From Sediminispirochaeta bajacaliforniensis DSM 16054 (GTDB taxonomy: Bacteria; Spirochaetota; Spirochaetia; DSM-16054; Sediminispirochaetaceae): DNA of 54,924 nucleotides. The position numbers and the translations under genes are program-made. Position 1 is the stretch's first letter. Every line of letters starts with the position of its first letter. Where the stretch lies: the NCBI RefSeq assembly GCF_000378205.1, contig NZ_KB899430.1, forward strand, positions 1 to 54,924. The letters are read 5' to 3'. Shown piece after piece: positions 1-7,202 of the stretch. The notes beneath the pieces are model-generated. The model saw only the letters and a list, made by a program, of their open reading frames with translations, was not told where the DNA came from and made no database searches.

Positions 1-155
1 TTGCTCGGATAGTTCCGTTTTTTACGTGGTCGTGAGGGCTCCGTCAGATAGTAGTGAACCATGCGTTCACTTTTTCCGAGGGATTCAGCGATTTCTCTGA
101 TCTTCTTGCCCTGTCGTTTCAACATCTGTGCTTCATGCATCAGTAACTCCAGCAT
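1..155 (-). CDS. istA: IS21-family transposase IstA, N-terminal part (runs off the left edge)
   Basis: The ATG at 155-153 is preceded by AAGGAG 11 nt upstream. The 51 visible residues begin MLELLMHEAQMLKRQGKKI, continue through IREIAESLGKSERMVHYYL, and end in the basic stretch RPRKKRNYPS. This is the N-terminal helix-turn-helix of IS21-type transposases, which binds the terminal repeats. The DDE catalytic domain would lie outside the window, so whether the gene is intact cannot be judged. Confidence 0.8.
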   Translation of the reverse strand, partial: MLELLMHEAQMLKRQGKKIREIAESLGKSERMVHYYLTEPSRPRKKRNYPS

Positions 156-285
156 TGTAGGGCGTACTCCTTGTTTTTATGATTGTTTGGCTACAACCAT
201 TACAAGGCGGTACCGCCCTTTTTTTCAAGCCGGAGTCTGCAATTTCATTCCGGTGTTTTCCTGCAATTTACCTCCGGTGGCGACA
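1..285 (-). mobile_element. IS21-family insertion sequence, one end (partial)
   Basis: The start of an istA-like gene lies on the minus strand. Outside it, read from 285 leftward, the sequence begins TGTCGC and carries two near-identical 19-nt repeats in the same orientation: CACCGGAGGTAAATTGCAG at 279-261 and CACCGGAATGAAATTGCAG at 255-237, spaced 24 bp start to start. Tandem terminal repeats and ends beginning TG are typical of IS21-family elements, so 285 is the likely outer boundary. A 12-bp palindrome at 206-217 followed by a T run lies between repeats and gene. The element continues beyond the left edge, so istB and the other end cannot be seen. Confidence 0.8.
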
Positions 286-311
286 GTTATCTAAGAAAAT
301 AAAAATCACGT

Positions 312-340
312 TTCATTCAAGTATATATACATGCTATATT
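312..340 (+). promoter_or_regulatory. Candidate sigma-70 promoter for the lipoprotein gene at 415
   Basis: TTCATT (312-317), a 17-nt spacer and TATATT (335-340) lie about 75 nt before the start codon in AT-rich sequence. Assigned by eye. Confidence 0.4.
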
Positions 341-414
341 TTGTCTTGCTTTCATATATTAAGCAAAACACTATGAATCGATTTCAACATAGCGACACAT
401 AAAGGAGTTGTTCG

Positions 415-939
415 ATGCAATTTAAGAAAAACTTTAAGATAGATTCTCGTATCACATGTAGAAATATAAAGCAACGAACTGGATATATTGCTGGAATATG
501 CTTATTGCTTATCTTACTTAGCAGCTGTTCCCCTATAATGCAATCGATGGTTGATGTAGTTCTTAATCCTTACCACACAGTAGTTATTGAGTTTTTGGGT
601 GATTCAATAGTTATTGCAGAATATGCGATAAAGACAATTGATGATCAAGAGGAAGAAAAGAATAAAAGGAACAGTATCCTCAATGATAATACCAATTTTA
701 TGTTTCGAGAAGACAAAATAAAATACGCTCACCAAATTTTTTATAACTATAAGGAAGAAAGAAGTATGCCCTATAGATTATATTTATCTATGCAAAGTGG
801 CGATATCGCGTATCTAAAAATTACCCAAAGTGGAGAGGGGGAAATGACAATAAACGTGTACGATGATGGTGATCTCACTCAAACATATACGAACGATAAT
901 AAAGCCCATATACCGATGTACTTACATTATTCATTTTAG
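415..939 (+). CDS. Predicted lipoprotein of unknown function
   Basis: A 174-residue protein. The ATG follows AAGGAG with good spacing. Residues 1-24 are polar and basic, then comes a hydrophobic stretch (YIAGICLLLILLSSC) ending in a lipobox-like LLSSC. This suggests signal peptidase II processing and a lipid-anchored envelope protein, although the n-region is long. The remainder is charged, rich in Asp, Asn and Lys, with beta-like segments and no family I recognise. Base composition is clearly more AT-rich than the housekeeping genes to the right. It lies between an IS21 end and a phage-type integrase, so it is probably cargo of a transferred segment. No function can be assigned. Confidence 0.65.
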   Translation: MQFKKNFKIDSRITCRNIKQRTGYIAGICLLLILLSSCSPIMQSMVDVVLNPYHTVVIEFLGDSIVIAEYAIKTIDDQEEEKNKRNSILNDNTNFMFREDKIKYAHQIFYNYKEERSMPYRLYLSMQSGDIAYLKITQSGEGEMTINVYDDGDLTQTYTNDNKAHIPMYLHYSF

Positions 940-962
940 CTATTCAAATGATTAAATAGCGA

Positions 963-985
963 TGGCGTACATGTTACGTACGCCA
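963..985. terminator. Hairpin between convergent genes, possible terminator
   Basis: TGGCGTAC, a 7-nt loop and GTACGCCA form a perfect 8-bp stem between the stop codon of the lipoprotein gene and the stop of the convergent integrase gene. There is no strong T run on either side, so termination is only a suggestion. Confidence 0.4.
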
Positions 986-1038
986 CCGTCTTGGGAAAAG
1001 CTATTGTCGTAATCACGGCCTATAAAGGGGGATACTAC

Positions 1039-2226
1039 TCACCACTTCCAGAACTGCTCAACCTTCTCCTTGTCGCCTCCATACGCAACAAGCCGCTCCT
1101 GCCAATACGGCCGGGAGTAGTGGAGTGTCATCTGCCTCGACTCATGCCCCATGAACTGCAATAGCCGTTCCTCTGAAAGCAAAGTCTCCATTCTCGTGTT
1201 GTAGGTGTACCTGAGAGAGTGCACCTTCAGCTTCCGCCCCTCCTGCTTGATCCCTACGCGCTCCATCCCGAGCTTGAGCCGATCAAGAAGCAGATTGCGG
1301 CCAACCGGCTTATCAACGTACTTGAACAGAATCCCGGAGGGTGGGGCAACCTCAAGCCACCATGAGAGGGCCTGGACCGCTCTTTCCGGCAGCAGCACAG
1401 CCCGCCACTTCGGATTATCGTCTTTCCCTTTCTTCGGAAGCGTTACATTATTGTTGCTGTCCAGAGCCTTGCTGACCACGATACCAGATTGATTGATGAA
1501 TACCTGATCCATACAAAGCGCACGTATCTCCCCGGAGCGTAAGCCCCCGGAAACCGTCGTAAGCAGCATCACAGCGAACATGAGCCCGTAGTACTCAATC
1601 TCTTCGTAGTAGTCGTTTTCAGGATCACTGTACAAGGCAATAAGGTCTTCGCGCTTCTCCGGGAATAGAGCGAACAGCTCATCATCCCGGAAGGTGTCAT
1701 ATCGCCTTGAATTCCGTGCAAACCTCTCTATCGTGGGGATCCGTCGGATCTGATTAGACCGTTTTGCCTCCCGGAAAATGAGGTTCCAACAATCAATGAT
1801 GCTGTTCCGTGTGGAGTTTGAAAAAGGCTTCTCCATGAGCCAATCTTCGATGTCAGCGCCTTCTATCTGGTTAAGTGGTGTATTTCCCCAGTCTTTGACA
1901 ATGTGGTTCCTGACGAAGCCTGAGTAAGCTCTGAGGGTGCCTTCTTTCATCCCCGAGCCCTTGGCTTCACGTCGGAGAAGGTAAGGGGAGCCCGCCTCAA
2001 ACATCCCCTCTGCAACAGCACGAACGGTGTCGGCTTTGCCGCTTGGGATAGGGAGATTGTTGATATATTCCTGAGCATGTTTCCTGACGGATTCGGCCCG
2101 TCCTGCGGGCTTCTGAAGCTGTCGGCCGGTATCGGGATCGTACCACCAATACCACCAGTAGAAGTACTCTCTGCCTGCTTTGTTTTGATATTTTCGCTTG
2201 AAAAGATGGTAGAAATCAGTTGCCAT
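1039..2226 (-). CDS. Tyrosine recombinase / phage-type integrase
   Basis: A 395-residue site-specific recombinase. The start at 2226 (MATDFYHLF) is chosen over one seven codons upstream because GGGAGG lies 7 nt before it. An N-terminal arm-binding region (about 1-75) is followed by a SAM-like core-binding domain (about 75-175) and the catalytic domain. Catalytic residues can be placed at R230 (GGLRSGE), H336 and R339 (HSLR), the GHES histidine, and nucleophile Y370 (LHYSRP), so the enzyme looks active. Its 5' end faces the 3' end of a tRNA-Pro gene, the usual arrangement for an integrative element using a tRNA as attachment site. The element would extend leftward out of the window. Confidence 0.9.
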   Translation of the reverse strand: MATDFYHLFKRKYQNKAGREYFYWWYWWYDPDTGRQLQKPAGRAESVRKHAQEYINNLPIPSGKADTVRAVAEGMFEAGSPYLLRREAKGSGMKEGTLRAYSGFVRNHIVKDWGNTPLNQIEGADIEDWLMEKPFSNSTRNSIIDCWNLIFREAKRSNQIRRIPTIERFARNSRRYDTFRDDELFALFPEKREDLIALYSDPENDYYEEIEYYGLMFAVMLLTTVSGGLRSGEIRALCMDQVFINQSGIVVSKALDSNNNVTLPKKGKDDNPKWRAVLLPERAVQALSWWLEVAPPSGILFKYVDKPVGRNLLLDRLKLGMERVGIKQEGRKLKVHSLRYTYNTRMETLLSEERLLQFMGHESRQMTLHYSRPYWQERLVAYGGDKEKVEQFWKW

Positions 2227-2262
2227 GAAAAGCCTCCCGTGATTCACGTCAAAACGCTGGTA

Positions 2263-2292
2263 TTAACGTTTAATGACGTTTTATTAACGTTT
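2263..2292. repeat. Three phased ACGTTT repeats upstream of the integrase
   Basis: ACGTTT occurs at 2266-2271, 2276-2281 and 2287-2292, that is 10 and 11 nt apart and so on one face of the helix. The first and third are extended to TTAACGTTT. They lie 37-66 nt before the integrase start. Possible roles are arm-type recombinase sites, operators of an excisionase-like factor, or part of the int promoter. Confidence 0.5.
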
Positions 2293-2322
2293 GGCTAAAA
2301 ACAGGCATTTCTTAGCTACCAA

Positions 2323-2360
2323 TAAAAACGCCTAACTCATTACATGATAACAAGTTAGGC
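2323..2360 (-). terminator. Rho-independent terminator after tRNA-Pro
   Basis: On the minus strand GCCTAACT, a 15-nt loop and AGTTAGGC form a perfect 8-bp stem starting three bases after the tRNA-Pro discriminator base. They are followed by G and a TTTTT tract (2328-2324). Confidence 0.8.
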
Positions 2361-2362
2361 AA

Positions 2363-2435
2363 TCGGGCTGGGCGGATTTGAACCGCCGACTTCTTGGTCC
2401 CGAACCAAGCGCGCTAGCCCCTGCGCTACAGCCCG
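2363..2435 (-). tRNA. tRNA-Pro (anticodon CGG)
   Basis: The minus strand folds into a complete cloverleaf: acceptor CGGGCTG/CAGCCCG, D arm GCGC/GCGC, anticodon stem CTTGG/CCAAG with loop TTCGGGA (anticodon CGG, proline), and T arm GGCGG/CCGCC with loop TTCAAAT. Length is 73 nt with discriminator A and no encoded CCA. It follows tRNA-Asp in one transcription unit, and its 3' end points at the integrase gene. Confidence 0.93.
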
Positions 2436-2445
2436 TATTCCGGTA

Positions 2446-2507
2446 ATTGTTTTTCACGCAGCACTGATGTCCACGAATAAGAAAAGCCGGCTACGTGGAA
2501 AAACAAT
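2446..2507. repeat. Inverted repeat in the spacer between the two tRNA genes
   Basis: ATTGTTTTTCACG (2446-2458) is matched as an inverted copy by CGTGGAAAAACAAT (2494-2507), with one inserted base. In the tRNA precursor this could form a long hairpin presenting the spacer for processing. No other function is apparent. Confidence 0.4.
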
Positions 2508-2512
2508 CATTA

Positions 2513-2586
2513 CGGGAGCGACGGGGATTGAACCCGCGATCTCCGGCTTGACAGGCCGGCGCGATAACCAACTTCGCCACGCCCCC
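2513..2586 (-). tRNA. tRNA-Asp (anticodon GTC)
   Basis: The minus strand gives a 74-nt cloverleaf: acceptor GGGGGCG/CGCTCCC with one G-T pair, anticodon stem CCGGC/GCCGG with loop CTGTCAA (anticodon GTC), T arm GCGGG/CCCGT with loop TTCAATC, and discriminator G as expected for bacterial tRNA-Asp. CCA is not encoded. Confidence 0.93.
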
Positions 2587-2601
2587 TAAACAAGTGGGGC
2601 A

Positions 2602-2630
2602 ACTATACTCAAATGCGATCATTGTGTCAA
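2602..2630 (-). promoter_or_regulatory. Promoter of the tRNA-Asp/tRNA-Pro unit
   Basis: On the minus strand a perfect TTGACA (2630-2625) is separated by 17 nt from TATAGT (2607-2602), 15 nt before the tRNA-Asp 5' end. This is one of the best sigma-70-type matches in the window. Confidence 0.8.
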
Positions 2631-2640
2631 CAGGAAGGAG

Positions 2641-2934
2641 TCATCGATGACGCCTTGCTATGAATATGCTGTTGCAGATCAAAAGCAGTATGATAAGTAC
2701 CAGTGGAGCAATAAACCATACCATTGGACTTATAGCTGATCGGCTTGTCAAAAAAATAGCGGTTGGCCCATCGGAGCCGCCAATAATCCCAATAGCAGAA
2801 GAACCTGCATATTTTGTCGGAATTCCAGCAACAGCGGAGACTATATATGACAGTGCCCGGGGAATGATCAAAATGTACGACACGAGTATGACTATAGCAA
2901 TCATATTACCAATGAACAAAATACGTTTTCGCAT
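2641..2934 (-). CDS. Small membrane protein with the Na+-decarboxylase beta-subunit (OadB-type) signature
   Basis: A 97-residue protein. The ATG at 2934 follows AAAAGG; a TTG six codons upstream is the alternative start. Two hydrophobic segments (about 4-33 and 66-91) flank the motif IGIIGGSDGPTAIFLTSR. This closely matches the conserved loop of beta subunits of oxaloacetate, methylmalonyl-CoA and glutaconyl-CoA decarboxylases, which forms part of the Na+ path. True beta subunits are about 380-430 residues, so this is only a miniature. It could be a free-standing small protein, as short proteins with this signature occur in other anaerobes, or a remnant. It sits between the ackA terminator and the tRNA unit. 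Confidence 0.6.
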   Translation of the reverse strand: MRKRILFIGNMIAIVILVSYILIIPRALSYIVSAVAGIPTKYAGSSAIGIIGGSDGPTAIFLTSRSAISPMVWFIAPLVLIILLLICNSIFIARRHR

Positions 2935-2970
2935 ACAGTACCTTTTACCCAATATATGACAACAAGAAAG

Positions 2971-3000
2971 CCCGGCTGAAATTTTTATTTGCAGCCGGGG
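2971..3000 (-). terminator. Hairpin terminator downstream of ackA
   Basis: Read on the minus strand after the ackA stop codon, CCCGGCTG, a loop and CAGCCGGG give an 8-bp GC-rich stem followed by CTTTCTTG, an interrupted T tract. Confidence 0.7.
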
Positions 3001-3008
3001 ATGATGGT

Positions 3009-4349
3009 TCAGCCTTGCGGGATTGCCTTAATGGCTTCAAGTTCCGGATGCTTCAGGACATCCTGTTTAAAGCGTCGGGCTCTGTCTTTGTTTTCATAAG
3101 CAGGCTCTTCAAAGGAGTAGTGATAATTAGTATGGACATCGTAGCTGCCGTTCATCAGCGCATAGGTATCTTCGGTCATAACCAGCTCTTCATCGGTAGG
3201 AATGACGAAAATCTTAACGGAAGAATCCTCAGCGCTTATGCAGGTTTCGGCATTTCGAGTGACACTTGCCGTATTCTTTTCAGGATCAAGCTTGATGCCG
3301 AGACCCTCAAGACCTTCCACAGCCATGGCCCTGTAAAGAGGGTTCATCTCCCCGACGCCGGCGGTAAAAACCAGTGCGTCAATCTTGCCAAGGGCGGCTA
3401 TGTACGAACCGATATACTTCTTCATACGGTAGGTTTCCATCTCCAGCGCCAAGGTACAGCGTTCATCTCCTTTCAGATGGCCGGCATAGACATCACGGCG
3501 GTCAATGAATTTCTCTGTTACACCGAGAACACCGCTTTTTTTATTGATGATGGTATCCATCTCTTTGGGAGAGATATGTGCCTGCTCCATCATATACGGC
3601 AGAATTGCAGGATCGATATCTCCGCAGCGAGTCCCCATAACCAAACCCTCAAGAGGAGTCAAGCCCATGCTGGTGTCATAACAGCACCCCTCTCTTACGG
3701 CACACATGGAGGCACCATTTCCAATGTGGGCGATAACAAGATTTGTTTCCGACGGCTTTTTTCCGAGAAGTACGGCGGCCCGTTTCGAAGTATAGACATA
3801 TGAGGTCCCATGAAAGCCGTAACGTCGCACATTGTACTTTTTGTACCATTCATAAGGCAGCGCATACATAAAGGCCTTCGACGGCATGGTTTGATGCCAG
3901 GCTGTATCCATGACGGCACAATGGGGAACAGAAGGCAGGACCTGCATGGCGGCTCTGATTCCCTGAATATTTGCCGGGTTATGCAAGGGGCCCAGAGGAA
4001 TGAGTGTCTCAAACTGCTTAAGGGCTGTCTCATCCACGATGACGGACTTTTTGATTAGTTCGCCCCCATGGAGGACCCTGTGTCCGACTGCCTTAATGTC
4101 CTGGACATCAGATACGCATCCCTTTTCCTTATCGAGGATAATGCTGATAACCCATTCGATGGCTTCCTTATGGTTTGAGCAATGTTTTTCGGCCGTATAC
4201 TCCTCTTTCCCCTGGACCTTATGTTCCAGATTCGACATATCCTGTCCGATTCGCTCTACTAAACCAACACCTAGAACCTCTTTATTTTCCCAATCATAGA
4301 CCTGATACTTTGCGGACGAACTCCCGCAGTTGAGTGTTAGAATAACCAC
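3009..4349 (-). CDS. ackA: Acetate kinase
   Basis: A 446-residue enzyme interconverting acetyl phosphate + ADP with acetate + ATP, the energy-yielding last step of acetate fermentation. The start is GTG at 4349 with GGAGG 5 nt upstream. The N-terminal signature LTLNCGSSSAKYQVYDW, the motif GHRVLHGG and the second-domain signature VMGTRCGDIDPAI mark the ASKHA-fold acetate kinase family. The GFHGTSY motif and HIGNGASMCAV are also present. It is longer than the usual 400 residues because of a C-terminal extension after residue 400. Phosphotransacetylase is not in the window. A terminator follows at 2971-3000. Confidence 0.97.
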   Translation of the reverse strand: MVILTLNCGSSSAKYQVYDWENKEVLGVGLVERIGQDMSNLEHKVQGKEEYTAEKHCSNHKEAIEWVISIILDKEKGCVSDVQDIKAVGHRVLHGGELIKKSVIVDETALKQFETLIPLGPLHNPANIQGIRAAMQVLPSVPHCAVMDTAWHQTMPSKAFMYALPYEWYKKYNVRRYGFHGTSYVYTSKRAAVLLGKKPSETNLVIAHIGNGASMCAVREGCCYDTSMGLTPLEGLVMGTRCGDIDPAILPYMMEQAHISPKEMDTIINKKSGVLGVTEKFIDRRDVYAGHLKGDERCTLALEMETYRMKKYIGSYIAALGKIDALVFTAGVGEMNPLYRAMAVEGLEGLGIKLDPEKNTASVTRNAETCISAEDSSVKIFVIPTDEELVMTEDTYALMNGSYDVHTNYHYSFEEPAYENKDRARRFKQDVLKHPELEAIKAIPQG

Positions 4350-4465
4350 ACTTTCCTCCAGTGCTTGTTACAAGAATTGATTTGTCGTTATTATTTTCAC
4401 ATGTAAAAAAGAAAATTGCAATAATTGGCAAAATTACTCAGGTCAGTTTTCTTGTAATAGTATGT

Positions 4466-5830
4466 GTGGAAAAAAAAGTATCTTGTATCAGTCTCCTGCT
4501 TTTCGCGGCGATGTCGGGGCTGCCGCTGAGGGGAGAGACATCGCAGGTAGTACGTCTTAACGATAAGGGGGTTCTTGTTCGGAACGACTTCTCATCAAGC
4601 TTGATGAGGGGCGGAGTTCTATTGTCGAAACCAGAGGATAAACAAAGTGACATAAATTTTGACTGGTGGTTCGTAAGTCCGCTGCTTTTTATCGGCAGAA
4701 TGAAACCAGCTGGTACCCTGTCGCTACTTCGTGCTCCCTTGGCTCAAGGCGCGGATTCCGATCACTTTTCCGAACCATATTCGTTGATCCAAAACAGCTC
4801 CCTTTCCCCTGGAGGCCATTATGGTGCGATCCTTTTCCCGTTCCAAGCCGTTTCGCTTCTCTATTTTAATGATGAAAAGCGTATCACCCTCGGCTTGGAG
4901 CAACGAATCAAAGTAAACGCTCCCGGTAATGCGCAGATCCTATTCCATCCGCAGTGTTTCCTGCTTCGATCTTTAGCATCAGAATCTGCTTTGGGACAAG
5001 CCTCTTGGTTTGTTGAACCTGTACCGTTTCCCGGAAGCTTTTGGCAGATAGCCGGAACGGAGATGGTAAGCAGCTGGCAAGGCTCCAGTTCATCATCCAC
5101 CTCAATCGAATTGGGAATGGAACTGTGGAACGCTTCTACACCTACATCGGATAGAGGATGGTACGGCAGAGGGCGCAGCAGGATACGGGCGAAGTCATGG
5201 AGTTGCTCCTCTTTTTTCGGCTGCAGATCATCCCGATTTATCGATGCAAAAGGAGATCTACTACCTGCATTTTCGGTTTTTGCAGTGGATGCAACGCTTG
5301 GTAAGGAACGAATACTTAGCCTCGAAGGCCGATTCCGTCGTAAACAGGCCCGTTCCCCTATCCAGGGAGGAGAAGTCGTTCCCATGAAAATCGAACGTGC
5401 GATAGGACTCAAAAAGCAATGGGAGGCCATCACAACTTCCTGCTCCCTTACCGAAAACGTCAGTGTCGATTCCTTTGGCTCATGGAAACAGAATACCGAA
5501 CTCAAGACTTCTATCGACAGCGAAGAGATCGCATTGGATCGCTTTATATTTTCATGTGATAGTGAACTCTCCGCCACCTGGATACGGGAAACAAAAGAGC
5601 AACGAATAGTAAAAAACGAAGAAGGGCAGGCGACGTTTGAAATGGAAGTATCCCGGAATGATGTCTCACTTTCCACACAATTGCGGCAGGATTATTCGAG
5701 CATCGATGGTTTCGATGCCCTTCTTTGGCGCTTTACCATCATGCTCCCCCTTGCGGGAGGCACAGCATCGTTCAGATTCGACGGCGGCGAAAAAAAGTCG
5801 TGGAGACTCGAATGGCGCTACAGTCTGTAA
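4466..5830 (+). CDS. Secreted or outer-membrane protein of unknown function
   Basis: A 454-residue protein from a GTG at 4466; the frame is open to another GTG at 4361, only 11 bp from the divergent ackA start. The 4466 start is preferred because it places a signal peptide (basic VEKK, then SCISLLLFAAMSGLPLRG) at the N terminus. Neither start has a convincing Shine-Dalgarno sequence. The mature protein is rich in Ser, Trp, Phe and Arg, with many alternating polar/hydrophobic stretches. It ends in a strand-like segment closing WRLEWRYSL, which suggests a beta-sheet or beta-barrel envelope protein. I recognise no family. Confidence 0.6.
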   Translation: MEKKVSCISLLLFAAMSGLPLRGETSQVVRLNDKGVLVRNDFSSSLMRGGVLLSKPEDKQSDINFDWWFVSPLLFIGRMKPAGTLSLLRAPLAQGADSDHFSEPYSLIQNSSLSPGGHYGAILFPFQAVSLLYFNDEKRITLGLEQRIKVNAPGNAQILFHPQCFLLRSLASESALGQASWFVEPVPFPGSFWQIAGTEMVSSWQGSSSSSTSIELGMELWNASTPTSDRGWYGRGRSRIRAKSWSCSSFFGCRSSRFIDAKGDLLPAFSVFAVDATLGKERILSLEGRFRRKQARSPIQGGEVVPMKIERAIGLKKQWEAITTSCSLTENVSVDSFGSWKQNTELKTSIDSEEIALDRFIFSCDSELSATWIRETKEQRIVKNEEGQATFEMEVSRNDVSLSTQLRQDYSSIDGFDALLWRFTIMLPLAGGTASFRFDGGEKKSWRLEWRYSL

Positions 5831-5855
5831 AATTCACCTTCCGATTACGTTTTTC

Positions 5856-7202
5856 TTACAGGCTCAAAAGTCTTCTGGCCGTTTCGAAATAGATGGTGAT
5901 ACCGGCCACATCAATGAGTGTCGCCATTAAGGGGGCCGACATCACCGTCGGGTCAAAGCCCATGCGGTGGATCAGCAAGGGGGCAAGGGTTCCAATCAAA
6001 TTCGAGATAAAGACCACCAACGCGAGGGAAATGCCGACGACGAAGGCTGCATAAATATCGATCCCGGGGGGAAGAAAGTAGCTTCGCAGCAGGATAACCA
6101 AGCCGGTAATGCCGCCCATAAAGAGGCCGACAAGAAGTTCCCGAAAAAGAATCTTCCCGATATCTCTAAACACTATTTCCCCAGTGGCCAAACCTCGAAT
6201 CATAAGAGTCGCGCTTTGACTTCCCGAATTACCTCCTGTCTGGGTAATGACCGGCATAAACATAAAAAGAAAGGCCGCACCGAGGAAGATCGATTCATAA
6301 TGATGAAGAACGTTGGTCGTTACGGTCCCCAGAAGGAGCAGGATGATCAGCCATGGCACGCGTTTCTTCACCAAACGCCATATGCTGCTGTTCATGTAGG
6401 CATCGGCCTCACCTGACATGGCGCCCATTCGGTAAACATCCTCAGTCTGTTCTTCCCTGATGACGTCCATCACGTCATCGAATGTAATGACACCGAGAAG
6501 GATGTTTTCCTGGTCGACAACGGGGATTGAAACGAGATCATGGGTCTCCAGCGTACGGGCAACCTCCTCCTGGTCCGTAGAGTCGAGGACCGAGATGACT
6601 CGCTGATTCATGATTTCCGAAACCTTGGTTTCGTCCGAGGCCGAAAGAATATCCTTTACCGATACAACACCATCAAGGCGCTGTAATTCATCAAGAACAT
6701 AGATATCAAAAAGGAGTTCGACCTTGGCGCTGTTTGCCCGAATAAAGGCCAAGGCATGCCCTACATTGATGTCGGATCGTACGGCTAGATACCTGGGGGT
6801 CATCAAACCGGCCGCATCGTCCTCATCGAAACGCAGCAAAAAGAGAGTCTCCCTCTTAGACTCGTCATCAAGGTTCTCCCAAACGGTCCTGCGCACTTCC
6901 TTGCTAACCGACTGAACAATATCGACAAGATCGTCCGGCTCCATTGCTTGGAAAAGACTACGTTTTCCCTGAGCGGAAAGTTTGCCGATGATTTTTTCCT
7001 GATCTTCAATCTCCAGTTCCGTAATAAGATCTAGTTTTACCTCGGGAGATAGATGGAGAAAAATATCCGTTGCCTCATCATCGGAGAGAGATCTCCAAAC
7101 ATCCAAAAGCTGGTCAAAGGAAAAATCGCTAAAAAGCTCCTTTACCTGCTGGTTGTCCATCATGGGGCGATATTCCCGGTAGTATGCAATGGGATCTGTC
7201 AT
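5856..7202 (-). CDS. mgtE: Magnesium transporter MgtE
   Basis: A 448-residue Mg2+ channel/transporter. It has the full family order: a helical N domain (about 1-125, with the EDQEKIIGKL repeats), a paired CBS domain (about 130-255, including VVSVKDILSASD and SIPVVDQENILLGVITFDDVMD), a connecting helix and five membrane helices from about 285. The pore segment VITQTGGNSGSQSATLMIRGL, with its conserved asparagine and glycines, is present. The ATG overlaps the murB stop by 4 nt, with GGAG upstream, so translation is probably coupled. In this family intracellular Mg2+ closes the channel through the N and CBS domains. Confidence 0.96.
   Translation of the reverse strand: MTDPIAYYREYRPMMDNQQVKELFSDFSFDQLLDVWRSLSDDEATDIFLHLSPEVKLDLITELEIEDQEKIIGKLSAQGKRSLFQAMEPDDLVDIVQSVSKEVRRTVWENLDDESKRETLFLLRFDEDDAAGLMTPRYLAVRSDINVGHALAFIRANSAKVELLFDIYVLDELQRLDGVVSVKDILSASDETKVSEIMNQRVISVLDSTDQEEVARTLETHDLVSIPVVDQENILLGVITFDDVMDVIREEQTEDVYRMGAMSGEADAYMNSSIWRLVKKRVPWLIILLLLGTVTTNVLHHYESIFLGAAFLFMFMPVITQTGGNSGSQSATLMIRGLATGEIVFRDIGKILFRELLVGLFMGGITGLVILLRSYFLPPGIDIYAAFVVGISLALVVFISNLIGTLAPLLIHRMGFDPTVMSAPLMATLIDVAGITIYFETARRLLSL

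Noticed and set aside
3015-3803. 262-codon plus-strand frame opposite ackA
   Set aside because: Antisense to ackA, which is unambiguous along its whole length.
4861-5676. 271-codon minus-strand frame opposite the secreted unknown protein
   Set aside because: The plus-strand frame is longer and has a signal peptide. The antisense frame is Ser/Arg-rich, as expected of a shadow.
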